Assembly (NCBI RefSeq): GCF_040654195.1
Contig: NZ_JBFAHM010000004.1
Span: forward strand, 248,001-312,000
DNA: 64,000 nucleotides
Direction: 5' to 3'
Origin: Hamadaea sp013361475
GTDB taxonomy: Bacteria > Actinomycetota > Actinomycetes > Mycobacteriales > Micromonosporaceae
The notes under the pieces were generated by a model. The model worked only from the letters and a program-made list of their open reading frames with translations, did no database searches and had not been told where the DNA came from. Of this stretch, positions 7,421 through 14,431 are shown piece after piece (position 1 is the stretch's first letter; the number at the start of each line of letters is the position of its first letter). The translations under genes were made by a program, and so were the position numbers.

Positions 7421-8353
7421 ATGAGCGCCGCACCATCGGCTCACCCAGACTTCGCGCTCCTCAGCGACTCCTGGGAGTTGACTTTGCGTGCCGATGGCTA
7501 CGCCGCCAACACCCTCAGCAGCTACCGCCGAGCACTGGCTCACTTCGCCGCATGGCTGGCCGTGCATCAACCCGCCGCGGGACCAGCCGACGTCACCCGC
7601 GAGCACGTCCGGGCCTGGATCGTGCACACCCGCGAGACCACCTCCAGCGGCACCGCCCGCTCCGAGTTCGCCGGCGTGCGGCACTTCTTCCGTTGGGCGC
7701 TGGCGGAGCAGGAGACCGGCCACGACCCGACCGATGGCGTCAAGACACCCGCGCCCAATGACACCCGGACTGAGCTGCTCAAGGTCGACGACATCAGGGC
7801 GCTTCTGGCCACCTGCACCGGACGCGACTTCGTCTCCCGCCGGGACAGCGGGATCGTGTACCTATTCGCCGACGGAGGGCTACGCCTTGCGGAGCTGGCC
7901 GGGCTCACCGTGGATGACGTGGACCTACATGAGCGTAGCGTCCTGGTGCAGGGCAAGGGCACCAACCGATCGGGGCCCCGTCGGCGCACGGTATTCCTCG
8001 GCGTGAAGGCCGCGCAGGCGCTCGACCGGTACCTGCGGGAGCGCCGACGGCACCCGTATGCGTCGCTGGCACAGCTATGGCTGGGCGATCGGGGCCGCGC
8101 GAACCTGACCCCAGACGGCATCGACGCGATGCTGAAGCGCCGGGCCGAGCGCGCCGGTATCGGTCACATCTACCCGCATCAATTCCGACACACCTGGGCG
8201 GACGGGTTCCGGGCCGCCGGGGGCTCCGAGGGCGACCTGATGGTGACGGGCGGCTGGCGCTCCCGGGCGATGCTCGACCGGTACGGCCGCAGCAACGCGG
8301 AGGGCCGCGCGAGGGAGGCGCAGCGCCGCCTCAGCTTCGGCGACCGGCTCTAG
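7421..8353 (+). CDS. int: Tyrosine recombinase / phage integrase
   Basis: A 310-residue tyrosine site-specific recombinase. The N-terminal SAM-like core-binding domain (about 5-95) contains YAANTLSSYRRALAHFAAWL. The catalytic domain shows Arg155 (GGLRLAELAGL), Lys in VLVQGKGTNR, His253 and Arg256 (HQFRHTWA), Trp279 in GGWRSRAM where many family members have the second His, and the nucleophile Tyr288 (MLDRYGRSN). It is expected to join the element to the DUF72 3' end and, with an excision factor, to excise it. The stop codon overlaps the stop of the convergent gene at 8350. The start is fixed by the promoter geometry described above. Confidence 0.95.
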   Translation: MSAAPSAHPDFALLSDSWELTLRADGYAANTLSSYRRALAHFAAWLAVHQPAAGPADVTREHVRAWIVHTRETTSSGTARSEFAGVRHFFRWALAEQETGHDPTDGVKTPAPNDTRTELLKVDDIRALLATCTGRDFVSRRDSGIVYLFADGGLRLAELAGLTVDDVDLHERSVLVQGKGTNRSGPRRRTVFLGVKAAQALDRYLRERRRHPYASLAQLWLGDRGRANLTPDGIDAMLKRRAERAGIGHIYPHQFRHTWADGFRAAGGSEGDLMVTGGWRSRAMLDRYGRSNAEGRAREAQRRLSFGDRL

Positions 8354-8808
8354 AGACCGCTGACGTCGCGGGGCAGCACGATCACACGATCGCGCGCGGG
8401 CCGGGAGACCACGGCGAAATAGGCGGTGTTCAACTTGTCCGCCCGCACCGGGTGCTGCGCGCCGCAATGCTTGCACACGAGGCGCAAGCCGTACGTGCGC
8501 CAAACCTGGCCCACGCTGTCGGCCCCGTCAATTCGCGCGAGCAGCCTAGTCAATCCAGCCATTTGCAAGCACTCGTAAGCGGCCGCGTATGACACGTCGG
8601 CGGGGGGCGCGGCGAAAAGAGCGGCGGCGACCGCATCCTCGTCAAGATGGAGCATCTCGTCGGGCACGGCCCGAAAGAATGACGGATGCAGGATGCCGCC
8701 CGTCATCTGGTCGAGTAGGTGCTTGCAGCACTCACAGAGCAGTCGCACCCGTGCGCCGCTGGTTCCGGCCGGGGGGACCCGCTCCTGTTTTGCCTGCTGG
8801 CGACGCAT
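8350..8808 (-). CDS. Zinc-ribbon-like protein of the element
   Basis: A protein of about 152 residues with two cysteine/histidine clusters, CECCKHLLDQ near the N-terminus and CKHCGAQH near residue 120, joined by a mostly helical middle part. The paired clusters suggest a zinc-binding fold. The function is unknown and I recognise no family. It is convergent with the integrase (stops overlap) and divergent from the plus-strand operon. Start chosen at ATG 8808: a TAGCAT -10-like hexamer (8821-8816, minus) would place transcription start at about 8809, so the mRNA may be leaderless; ATGs at 8817 and 8841 are alternatives. Confidence 0.7.
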   Translation of the reverse strand: MRRQQAKQERVPPAGTSGARVRLLCECCKHLLDQMTGGILHPSFFRAVPDEMLHLDEDAVAAALFAAPPADVSYAAAYECLQMAGLTRLLARIDGADSVGQVWRTYGLRLVCKHCGAQHPVRADKLNTAYFAVVSRPARDRVIVLPRDVSGL

Positions 8809-8820
8809 GGACGCCATGCT

Positions 8821-8838
8821 AACCTGGTCGGACAGGTT
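8821..8838. promoter_or_regulatory. Candidate operator (AACCTG-N6-CAGGTT)
   Basis: A perfect 6-bp inverted repeat with a 6-bp centre sits just upstream of the predicted start of the minus-strand zinc-ribbon gene, overlapping its likely -10 region. This is the size expected for a dimeric repressor site controlling the divergent element genes. The binding protein is not identified. Confidence 0.4.
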
Positions 8839-8965
8839 CACACATCGCCCGTCTGCGGAACCCCCTAAGTCGCTTCCGCGACGCGCACGTCACTGGCTGG
8901 CTCTGGCGTCACTCCCGGCCGCAAACCTCATCCCGGCGGATGCGGGTCGAGGAGCTGACGTCCCC

Positions 8966-9247
8966 GTGGCCGCATCCACCAGCATGACCCCTGAGCAGAG
9001 GTCGCAGCGCGCCCGCCTGGCGGCGCTCGCCCGCTGGTCCCGCGAAGATCCCAAGCCCTCCGGCCTGCGCGCCAATGCTGGGCTGCGCGCGAAGTTCACG
9101 CGCGAAGTCGAAGCCGAGTACCCCGGCCTTCCGCCAGCCGAGCTGGCCCGCCGTGCCGAAGTCAGATTCCGCGAGCACATGGTCCGGCTCGCATTGGCTA
9201 GCTCGAAGGCTCGGGGTGCTCGCAAGGCGAATGGCGAGTCGCCATGA
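8966..9247 (+). CDS. Small basic hypothetical protein, first gene of the element's plus-strand operon
   Basis: A 93-residue Arg/Ala-rich helical protein (MTPEQRSQRARLAALARWSR, LRAKFTREVEAEYPGLPP, AELARRAEVRFREHMVRLAL). This architecture recurs in hypothetical proteins of actinobacterial mobile elements, but no function is known to me. I chose GTG 8966 because AGGAG at 8950-8954 lies 11 bases upstream; the ATG at 8984 would remove six residues. Its stop overlaps the next start (ATGA), beginning a chain of overlaps that runs to 11195. Confidence 0.65.
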   Translation: MAASTSMTPEQRSQRARLAALARWSREDPKPSGLRANAGLRAKFTREVEAEYPGLPPAELARRAEVRFREHMVRLALASSKARGARKANGESP

Positions 9248-9558
9248 CCGACCCCGATCACCTCTACCACTCCGCAGACCTCGTCTGTTTTGGTGGCACC
9301 CACCCCGTCTGGTCTGTGGGTCCCAACGGTGAACTCTGGCCGTGGCTGATCGACCTCGCGCACGAGCACCACGAGGGTGACGTCTGCTGCCACATGGCGA
9401 CCCCCGCACACGAGCAACTCGGCCGGCTGCCGCGCGAAATCCGTGCCCGCCTCAACCCGTGCCAGGCGATGACCCGGGCCGGCGACGCCTGCACCCAGGC
9501 CGCACGACCCGGCCAGCCGTTCTGTCACATCCACGCATCGCGGACCGAGAGGCGGTGA
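9244..9558 (+). CDS. Small Cys/His (zinc-binding) protein
   Basis: A 104-residue protein ending in CQAMTRAGDACTQAARPGQP followed by FCHIHASR, a C-x(n)-GxxC-x(n)-CxxH arrangement typical of small zinc-binding proteins carried by phages and integrative elements. The N-terminal half (DHLYHSADLVCFGGTHPVWS, DVCCHMATPAHE) carries further Cys and His residues. ATGA overlap with the gene before and GTGA overlap with the gene after suggest coupled translation. Confidence 0.7.
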   Translation: MTDPDHLYHSADLVCFGGTHPVWSVGPNGELWPWLIDLAHEHHEGDVCCHMATPAHEQLGRLPREIRARLNPCQAMTRAGDACTQAARPGQPFCHIHASRTERR

Positions 9559-9560
9559 CC

Positions 9561-10289
9561 GTGATGGGTGCTAAGAACGTCATCGCCGCGCTGACCCTCT
9601 ACTCCGACAAGGTCTACCTCGGCGAGAGGAACGGCGGCATACCCCCGATCTCGCTGATTGTGCTGGTGCACATGGCCGCCCACTCCCGCGACAAGGACGA
9701 CCCGCCGTTCTACGAGTACGGCCATGACCACATCGCCGCGTCGGCGCTGGGACGGCCGCGACCCACCAGCCAGAACGACCGAAACGCCGATCTCAAGGCC
9801 GTTCAGCGCGCAATCGAGCCGCTGAGAAGGATTGGGGCCGTAACCATCGTGCGGAGGCCGACCGTGCGCCGTGACGGCCGGAACAGCACGACCCGCTACG
9901 TCCTGAACCTTAAGACGGTCGTCGATACCGAGCGGACGAACATCGTCCAGCGTCGGACAGCTCACGGTGGACGAACCTCGTCCGGTCACGGTGGACGTAG
10001 TGCGTCGACACGGGGGACGACCCTCGTCGACACGGGGGACGAACGTCGTCCCCCTAAGGAGTACGAGGAGTTACTCCGTAAGGAAGAGGACGGCGTGGCG
10101 GCAAGAAAGCCGCCGCCAGCGCCCGAGGAAGAAATGGTTGCTGTTCGTACGGATCTCGCGGTTCCGCGCGCGCGAGAGGCCGCGAACGATCAGAACACAT
10201 CGACCACGACAAACCAGCCGACCTGTCCTGACTGCCGCGTCTATCTCGACCGCGATGGCTCCTGCTTCATGTGCGGGAGTTCGTCATGA
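9561..10289 (+). CDS. Winged-helix DNA-binding protein with C-terminal zinc ribbon (replication-initiator-like)
   Basis: A protein of about 242 residues. Residues 1-115 resemble the helix-turn-helix region of phage and plasmid replication proteins (ISLIVLVHMAAHSRDKDDPP, then LKAVQRAIEPLRRIGAVTIV and TRYVLNL). The middle is polar and low in structure, and the C-terminus is a zinc ribbon, CPDCRVYLDRDGSCFMCG. A role in element replication or regulation is inference. Start: GAGAGG (9547-9552) fits the GTG at 9561 best; GTG 9555, which overlaps the previous stop, and ATG 9564 are close alternatives. Confidence 0.65.
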   Translation: MMGAKNVIAALTLYSDKVYLGERNGGIPPISLIVLVHMAAHSRDKDDPPFYEYGHDHIAASALGRPRPTSQNDRNADLKAVQRAIEPLRRIGAVTIVRRPTVRRDGRNSTTRYVLNLKTVVDTERTNIVQRRTAHGGRTSSGHGGRSASTRGTTLVDTGDERRPPKEYEELLRKEEDGVAARKPPPAPEEEMVAVRTDLAVPRAREAANDQNTSTTTNQPTCPDCRVYLDRDGSCFMCGSSS

Positions 10290-10468
10290 CCGGACAGCAC
10301 GACCTTGAACACAGCTGCGTCCTCGATGGCGAGCTCGACGACCGGTCACACACCGGCGAGATCCGCACCTGCGCCGCTCACGGCTGCGGCGCGCGTTACG
10401 ACGACGACCCGGCTGGCTACCAGGCGCACTCGGTCGTGTTCGGCCACCAGCCCCGGAGTCGGCGATGA
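10286..10468 (+). CDS. Very small zinc-finger-like protein
   Basis: A 60-residue protein with CAAHGCGARYDDDPAGYQAH and a following VVFGH, i.e. a CC...H...H pattern that could chelate one zinc. It lies between two ATGA overlaps (10286-10289 and 10465-10468), which is the best evidence that it is translated. Function unknown. Confidence 0.6.
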   Translation: MTGQHDLEHSCVLDGELDDRSHTGEIRTCAAHGCGARYDDDPAGYQAHSVVFGHQPRSRR

Positions 10469-10803
10469 CTACGCCGGAGCCGACGGCAGCCGACCGGCCC
10501 GCTGAGCGCCACGCTGACGGCCCAACGCGGCCAAGCGCATACCTCGGTGACCAGGCGAAATGGCGTGAGCGCCTGGCCGCCGTCAGGTCGCGCCAAGATT
10601 TTTTAAGCCAGGCCACCCGGACACCCCCCGATCCACCGTGTCCCCGTTCTCCAGTTCGTTCGCGGAGGTTTCGCGAACGCCTGGGGGCCGCCGCCGAGCA
10701 CCGAGCCGCAGATTTTCCTGCGGCCAAACCGATCGGAGGACTCCGGTCCCGACATGCTGCACCGAACATCGAGAACAAGCGATACGAAGTGAGGAACGAA
10801 TGA
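10465..10803 (+). CDS. Hypothetical protein of the element operon
   Basis: A 112-residue, highly basic, proline-rich protein (AKWRERLAAVRSRQDFLSQA, SPVRSRRFRERLGAAAEHRA). I do not recognise a family. It is placed by the ATGA overlap with the upstream gene and the shared TGA/ATG with the downstream gene. It may be disordered and nucleic-acid-binding, which is inference from composition only. Confidence 0.5.
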   Translation: MTTPEPTAADRPAERHADGPTRPSAYLGDQAKWRERLAAVRSRQDFLSQATRTPPDPPCPRSPVRSRRFRERLGAAAEHRAADFPAAKPIGGLRSRHAAPNIENKRYEVRNE

Positions 10804-11195
10804 CCGACGACAACATGAACGATGACCTGATCGACCTGCCGCTTGAGGTGCCGTTCCCGTTGTACGCGCAGCTGACCGCCTTGTCCGCGCGTAAGGGTCT
10901 GGCGGTTCGGGAGATGGCGCTGGCGCTGCTCACGGTCGCCTTGGTGCCCGCCAAGATCCCCGAGGACGCCGATGCGACGTTGATCGCCGCCGCAAGGGCG
11001 TTCCTGGCTGGCGACTTCGATGCGATCACCAACCTGCTCGCCGACGTCGACGCCCGTCTGCTGCTGGGTACCGCGTTGGGGATGATCAACAGCGTTGGGC
11101 TGACCCTGCACGACGGCGACCATGACGCCTGGGACGCCGAACTGCTGCGCGGGCTTCAGGGAACGGCCCGGCCTGGCGATATAGCAGAAGATTGA
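10800..11195 (+). CDS. Ribbon-helix-helix-like protein (candidate element regulator)
   Basis: A 131-residue protein whose segment DLPLEVPFPLYAQLTALSAR plus KGLAVREMALALLTVAL looks like a beta-strand followed by two helices of an RHH/Arc-type DNA-binding fold, then a helical C-terminal part. GAGG five bases upstream and the ATGA overlap set the start. As no other obvious excisionase or repressor is visible in the element, this is the best candidate for that role (inference). Its stop codon lies inside the 14-bp palindrome at 11187-11200. Confidence 0.65.
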   Translation: MTDDNMNDDLIDLPLEVPFPLYAQLTALSARKGLAVREMALALLTVALVPAKIPEDADATLIAAARAFLAGDFDAITNLLADVDARLLLGTALGMINSVGLTLHDGDHDAWDAELLRGLQGTARPGDIAED

Positions 11196-11211
11196 TCTTC
11201 CCCGGTAGACT
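11187..11211 (+). promoter_or_regulatory. Palindrome and -10-like hexamer before the capsid leader
   Basis: GAAGATTGATCTTC (11187-11200) is a palindrome with 6-bp arms and is followed by TAGACT (11206-11211). No convincing -35 is found 17 bp upstream, so a promoter would depend on an activator binding the palindrome, or the site may be an operator. It is placed to switch capsid transcription separately from the early operon. Confidence 0.35.
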
Positions 11212-11449
11212 GGAACCGAGCGCATCGCGAACCGGGCCGACGCGGTGGGGGCAGAAGACCCCCGCGCAGCGTCAGATGAACGCCTCCTCGGCCCGGGGGT
11301 GGTGACCTCCCCGTGTCAGGAGCAAGCGTCGGGAGCAGATGACCGACGGCGCGCCCGTAGCCGAACCGCCAGACGAGCGGATTCGAGCGTCCGGGCTGCG
11401 CTTCGACACACACCTAAATCTGTCTATCCCCCAAGGTGTGTGTGTTTCC
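11196..11449 (+). promoter_or_regulatory. Long structured capsid leader
   Basis: These 254 bases contain no convincing gene. GGGGG (11247-11251) and CCCCC (11259-11263) form a hairpin with a 7-nt loop, extended by CGC/GCG outside. ACACACACCT (11406-11415) pairs with AGGTGTGTGT (11434-11443) as a perfect 10-bp stem with an 18-nt loop ending six bases before the capsid ATG at 11450; the only purine-rich stretch near that start, AAGG at 11433-11436, is buried in this stem. An in-frame ATG at 11339 with GGGAG four bases before it offers an alternative capsid start that would translate through the hairpin. Confidence 0.55.
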
Positions 11450-12910
11450 ATGGCTACAACCCTTCCCGAGCTTCTGCGCACGCTGGAGACCCAGCGCGCC
11501 GGAGCGCGGCGGCGCGAGCAAGATGCCGTCGCCACCATCAAGGACATCTGCGCCAAGGCCCGCCAGGAGGGCCGCGCGAATCTCACCGCGTCCGAAGACA
11601 TCCGCGTCGCGTCGCTGCAACGGCAGCAGGAGCAGGCGCGCGCTGAGGCGGACCGGCTGGGCCGGGATCTCGCCGAGGCGCAGGATGCCGCCACCGACGA
11701 GGTTCGCGACGCGCGGGCGATGCAGACCCGTTCCGCCGAACCGCGTACAACCGGCGCGTCCCTGCCGGCCTATGACCGGGTGGCCCGCATCGGTGGCGAG
11801 GCGCGGTCATACCGGCCTGACCACGACCCGAGGGGCAAACGCTTCTTGTCCGACGTGATCGGCGCGAAGCTGGGCGACTATTCGGCCAGCCAGCGCTTGG
11901 CACGGCATAACGACGAGGAGCGCGTCGAGAACCCGCAGTACTTCACGCGTGCGGCCGGTGACGCTGGTACGGGCGCGTTCACGGGCCTAGTGGTGCCGCA
12001 GTACGTGACGGAGTTGTACGCGCCGAAGGCCCGCGCCCGTCGGCCGTTCGCCGACAATTGTCTGCATCACGACCTCCCGGCCGAGGGCATGACGGTGAAC
12101 ATCTCGGCGATCACGACAGGGTCGTCGGCGGCGTTGCAGGCGTCGGAGTTCACGACGGTGTCCGCCACGAGCATGGACGACACCTTGATCACCGAGAACG
12201 TGCAGACCTGCGCCGGCTCCCAGGACGTGTCGCGGCAGGCGATCGAACGCGGCACGTCCATCGAAGAGACGGTCATGGCCGACCTGTTCGGCGCGCACGC
12301 GTCCTCCCTGGATTCGACGCTGCTCAACCAGGCCACCACGGGCCTGGCCGCCATCTCGGCGTCGCAGACCTACACCAACGCCACCGTGGATACCACGGCG
12401 ATCCCAGCCGCGTGGAAACAAGTCATCCAGGCGCAGAACGCCGTCGAGCTGGTGCTGCTCGGCCAGGCCCCGGTGTCCCATGTGGTGATGCATAATCGTC
12501 GATGGAATTGGTTGTGTGCGGCGATCTCGTCCTCGTGGCCGGTGATCGCCGGCACGAACGTGCCGCCGCAGTCCTGGGGGCTCCAGCTCACGAACGAGTA
12601 CGGGCCAAGCGTCCGGGGGGTGACCGCGTCCGGGCTGAAGATCATCGTGGATGCGAACGTCTCGACAACCTGTCTGGCGCAGGCGACCACCGGCGGGACG
12701 CAGGACCACATTTACGTGGTGGCCGGCGACGAGTGTCACCTGTGGGAGGACCCGAACGCGCCCATGTTCATCCGGGCCGACCAGCCGCGGGCGAAGGATC
12801 TTGCGGTGGTCCTCGTCGCGTACAGCTACTTCGCGTACAGCTTCCGGCGGTACGCGAACGGTTCGGCCGTGATCAACGGCACCGGGCTGGCGACGCCGAG
12901 CTTCGCCTAA
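11450..12910 (+). CDS. HK97-fold phage major capsid protein
   Basis: A 486-residue major capsid protein. Residues 1-95 are a charged coiled coil (LRTLETQRAGARRREQDAVA, LQRQQEQARAEADRLGRDLA), the delta/scaffold domain common in HK97-type subunits. The rest carries the HK97 signature order: GAFTGLVVPQYVTELYAPKA, RPFADNCLHHDLPAEGMTVN, STSIEETVMADLFGA-type spine helix, VVMHNRRWNWL, and the C-terminal RADQPRAKDLAVVLVAYSYF. No prohead protease, portal or terminase is nearby, so the product would act only with a helper phage or form a non-standard shell. It is the largest gene of the element and is followed by a strong terminator. Confidence 0.85.
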   Translation: MATTLPELLRTLETQRAGARRREQDAVATIKDICAKARQEGRANLTASEDIRVASLQRQQEQARAEADRLGRDLAEAQDAATDEVRDARAMQTRSAEPRTTGASLPAYDRVARIGGEARSYRPDHDPRGKRFLSDVIGAKLGDYSASQRLARHNDEERVENPQYFTRAAGDAGTGAFTGLVVPQYVTELYAPKARARRPFADNCLHHDLPAEGMTVNISAITTGSSAALQASEFTTVSATSMDDTLITENVQTCAGSQDVSRQAIERGTSIEETVMADLFGAHASSLDSTLLNQATTGLAAISASQTYTNATVDTTAIPAAWKQVIQAQNAVELVLLGQAPVSHVVMHNRRWNWLCAAISSSWPVIAGTNVPPQSWGLQLTNEYGPSVRGVTASGLKIIVDANVSTTCLAQATTGGTQDHIYVVAGDECHLWEDPNAPMFIRADQPRAKDLAVVLVAYSYFAYSFRRYANGSAVINGTGLATPSFA

Positions 12911-12934
12911 ACCGAGGCCCTTTGCCTCATTTAC

Positions 12935-12963
12935 CCGCCCCCTGGCCAGATCCCAGGGGGCGG
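12935..12963. terminator. Terminator hairpin after the capsid gene
   Basis: An 11-bp perfect stem, CCGCCCCCTGG (12935-12945) with its complement at 12953-12963, and a 7-nt loop. It lies 25 bases after the capsid stop and 16 bases from the stop of the convergent gene, so it probably serves both directions. There is no T-tract, as is usual in actinobacteria. Confidence 0.75.
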
Positions 12964-12978
12964 TGCCGTCAGACGCGG

Positions 12979-13524
12979 CTACGCGTATGCAGCTCCCGCA
13001 TCGGTGGCAATCTCTTCCCTGGCCACAGCGCGTATTTCCTGGATTACATCGCCCAGCTCGTCCACTTGAGAGCCCAGCAAGACGGTCAGCTCCTGGAGTT
13101 CGGCAGCGTCGTCCTTCGAACGGGCCGAGACTTCGCGTTCGTTAAGGTCGCACCACCGGTCATAGTTTCCGAGCACAACCAAGATGGCTGGTTGAAACTT
13201 CTCCAGTGTTGCTCGGAATTCCTTGCTTCCGTACAGCTCTGTGAGCGCGTCCAGACGTGCGCGATGTACAAGCTCGGAACCTTCACCTTCCCAACGTTTC
13301 TTCAGGTTGATGCTGATCCGGAGCGTGTCTCTTACGAGAGCAAACCATGTCAGGACCTCGGTGTACGCATCTCGCTTTAGCTGCTCAAAGGCCAGCCTTC
13401 GGTTGTGCTTCTCGGCGCGGCGCGCGCTGAAATTGCTCGAAATCAGCTGAATCGCACTGCCCGCCAAGGCGAGCCCACCACCGACAGCCGCGCCCCATAT
13501 TGCGGCCACAACTTCCGTATCCAT
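12979..13524 (-). CDS. Membrane-anchored hypothetical protein (element cargo)
   Basis: A 181-residue protein with one N-terminal transmembrane segment (AIWGAAVGGGLALAGSAIQL), then a long charged helical cytoplasmic domain (RRAEKHNRRLAFEQLKRDAY, ALTELYGSKEFRATLEKFQP). Codon use is visibly less GC-rich than in the chromosome around the element. It is the last of three minus-strand cargo genes. The function is unknown; single-TM helical proteins of this kind are common in accessory DNA. Confidence 0.75.
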   Translation of the reverse strand: MDTEVVAAIWGAAVGGGLALAGSAIQLISSNFSARRAEKHNRRLAFEQLKRDAYTEVLTWFALVRDTLRISINLKKRWEGEGSELVHRARLDALTELYGSKEFRATLEKFQPAILVVLGNYDRWCDLNEREVSARSKDDAAELQELTVLLGSQVDELGDVIQEIRAVAREEIATDAGAAYA

Positions 13525-13554
13525 CTAAACTCCCGAATCTTGTTCCAGGATTGA

Positions 13555-14247
13555 CTAGCTCACCTTGGTACCGGAATCGGCGATGAACGACAGAAGCTCG
13601 CGGCCGAGCGAAGTGATAGCTGATGCCCACAGCCCGTTTTCCGTCATCATTCCGCTCAATGACTGGCTTATCAGACCAAAGCTCGTTAGGGCGCCCGCGT
13701 AGCGATCGATTAGATCGCGACGGCCCGCAAGCTCGGGCATACCAGCTTCGACGATGTCGGCCTTGGGGCCGGCGTAGATGTTCGGTCGGCTGATGCCGTG
13801 ACTCTCGAACCAGCCAGGCGGGTCGGAGAGCAGCTTCAGCATCCGCACGTGAGTAGGCGTCAGCCGGTCGATCATGTCGAAGAACAGCTGTTGCGTGTCG
13901 AGATCGGGCGCGCCCGGCATCACGGAGTTCACGACTGCATTGCGCAAGATCTCAAGCTTCTCCACCCTGGATGTGCGATCGGCGATCTGCGCCGCCGTGG
14001 TCAGCGCGTCCATGAACGCATCCTCACTGATCAGCTCTGCAAAGGTGCCGACCTGGTCTTCGAGATCATGGACTTTCTCGGCGAGATCGTTCAGCCAGCG
14101 AGTGCGTCGGTCTGCTAATCGCCGACCGGCGAGATCGTTGAGGGCGACCTGTAGGGCGCTGCCTATGGCTGGCACGAAGGAGAGGGCGATCTCCGCAGAT
14201 TTTGTAAGCCCCTGCTTTCGGTCGCTGTCTTCTGGAAATGGCTCCAT
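13555..14247 (-). CDS. Abi-like hypothetical protein (candidate phage-defence cargo)
   Basis: A 230-residue protein. The N-terminus has a short hydrophobic stretch (EIALSFVPAIGSALQVALND), then RRTRWLNDLAEKVHDLEDQV, and a central block KLEILRNAVVNSVMPGAPD with the helical region DTQQLFFDMIDRLTPTHVRM. I recall this organisation from a widespread family of uncharacterised proteins on mobile elements that resembles abortive-infection proteins; the defence role is inference. AT-richer than chromosomal genes. ATG 14247 was chosen; an ORF from 14277 is open upstream. Confidence 0.6.
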   Translation of the reverse strand: MEPFPEDSDRKQGLTKSAEIALSFVPAIGSALQVALNDLAGRRLADRRTRWLNDLAEKVHDLEDQVGTFAELISEDAFMDALTTAAQIADRTSRVEKLEILRNAVVNSVMPGAPDLDTQQLFFDMIDRLTPTHVRMLKLLSDPPGWFESHGISRPNIYAGPKADIVEAGMPELAGRRDLIDRYAGALTSFGLISQSLSGMMTENGLWASAITSLGRELLSFIADSGTKVS

Positions 14248-14384
14248 AGTGGCATGATGCCGCACGGCCCCCACCATCCCCGCTAGGGTTCATCACCGGT
14301 CGCCTTCGTCGAAGGTCAGCAGGCTGTCCACGGCAGCTGTTGCGGCATGGCGGCGGCGATGAAGTCATGCGGTGATGTGCTCCC

Positions 14385-14400
14385 TGCATCTCGATGCAGC
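14385..14400. promoter_or_regulatory. Perfect palindrome between the two cargo genes
   Basis: CTGCATCTCGATGCAG has 7-bp arms and a 2-bp centre. It lies in the 184-bp space between the PIN nuclease stop (14432) and the Abi-like start (14247). It could be an operator or a short terminator. No other feature was seen in this gap. Confidence 0.35.
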
Positions 14401-14431
14401 GCATGCCCAAGGACTGAACCCGATAGTTCTT

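Noticed and set aside
11206..11211. Standard promoter based on TAGACT
   Set aside because: No -35 hexamer at 16-18 bp; the nearest TTGATC is only 8 bp away. Retained only as a possible activator-dependent or operator site.
11339..11449. Upstream in-frame start of the capsid gene (ATG 11339 with GGGAG)
   Set aside because: The extra 37 residues are unlike capsid N-termini and would be translated through the hairpin; kept only as an alternative, not the main call.
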